A stretch of DNA of 64,000 bases, from contig NZ_JAEUAT010000015.1 of the NCBI RefSeq assembly GCF_019511525.1, forward strand, positions 96,985 through 160,984, in the 5' to 3' direction. Made by a program: the position numbers and the translations under genes. Position 1 is the first letter of the stretch. Each line of letters starts with the position of its first letter. The stretch comes from Rhizobium cauense. Its GTDB lineage: Bacteria > Pseudomonadota > Alphaproteobacteria > Rhizobiales > Rhizobiaceae. Of the stretch, positions 63,910 through 64,000 are shown in pieces. The notes beneath the pieces were generated by a model. It made no database searches. It was not told the DNA's origin and saw only the letters and a program-made list of their open reading frames with translations.

Positions 63910-64000
63910 TTATTGAAGCTTGGCGTGATCGATACGAAATAGCTGGAAACTGGTCGGCTTCGCATAAGGCACCCTCTCAAGCCCCGACCACTCCCCCCCG
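63910..64000 (-). CDS. C-terminal end of an unidentified protein, truncated by window edge
   Basis: A minus-strand frame is open from the window edge to a TAA at 63912-63910, giving 29 residues that end PTSFQLFRIDHAKLQ. Codon use and composition look coding, but the part seen is too short to name the family. It would read towards ettA on the same strand. Confidence 0.4.
   Translation of the reverse strand, partial: GGEWSGLERVPYAKPTSFQLFRIDHAKLQ

Overview
The window is a 64 kb piece of an alphaproteobacterial chromosome, very probably from the Rhizobiaceae (Rhizobium/Agrobacterium/Sinorhizobium-like). This rests on high G+C, a 575-residue FtsZ with a long Pro/Gln-rich linker, the order mraZ-rsmH-ftsL-ftsI-murE-murF-mraY-murD-ftsW-murG-murC-murB, then ddlB-ftsQ-ftsA-ftsZ-lpxC-bamD-recN-ligA, the betaine-lipid genes btaAB, a PPi-dependent phosphofructokinase, and copies of a palindromic intergenic repeat common in rhizobia. 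I see no prophage, insertion sequence, CRISPR array or tRNA gene.

Layout. 1-7.1 kb holds metabolic and signalling genes: a truncated PAS-PAS-GGDEF protein, a FucP-type sugar transporter, pncA, a DUF2164 protein, azlCD and an M24B aminopeptidase. 7.2-7.7 kb holds a 57-codon gene behind a near-consensus sigma-54 promoter. 7.7-10.3 kb is a minus-strand SCO1/flavin monooxygenase/prmA group. 10.6-13.1 kb is an MCP-cheW pair. 13.2-16.6 kb holds small enzymes (GFA, aldose epimerase-like, CreA, DnaQ-type exonuclease, GNAT). 16.6-45.8 kb, mostly minus strand, is ligA, recN, bamD, lpxC and the division/cell-wall (dcw) cluster. The cluster is split between ddlB and murB by two plus-strand genes, an MHS-family transporter and a Tat-exported metallophosphoesterase. 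46.2-64 kb holds a small zinc-ribbon gene, rnpB, a DAO-type oxidase, several peptidoglycan hydrolases, a DnaJ-like protein, pfp, a LysE exporter, a serine hydrolase, btaAB, GH25 and MltB-type muramidases, a 25-codon membrane peptide gene, the metF/ArsR-methyltransferase pair and ettA.

How it fits together. The core makes lipid II (mur, mraY, ddlB), assembles the divisome (ftsZ, A, Q, W, I, L) and makes lipid A (lpxC). A set of wall-cleaving enzymes (two SLT transglycosylases, an AmiD-like amidase, a GH25 muramidase and MltB) lies within 14 kb on the mraZ side.

The best regulatory signals are: four TGGGN repeats at 10-bp period over a predicted mraZ promoter; a nearly perfect 22-bp palindrome at the start of the ArsR-methyltransferase/metF operon; a Pho-box-like site before btaA; a sigma-54 promoter before the 57-codon gene; and a TTAA-N7-TTAA CtrA-type site upstream of the 25-codon gene. 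No wholly new multi-gene system is evident. The least explained items are the two small genes and the 1 kb repeat-laden gap between recN and ligA.
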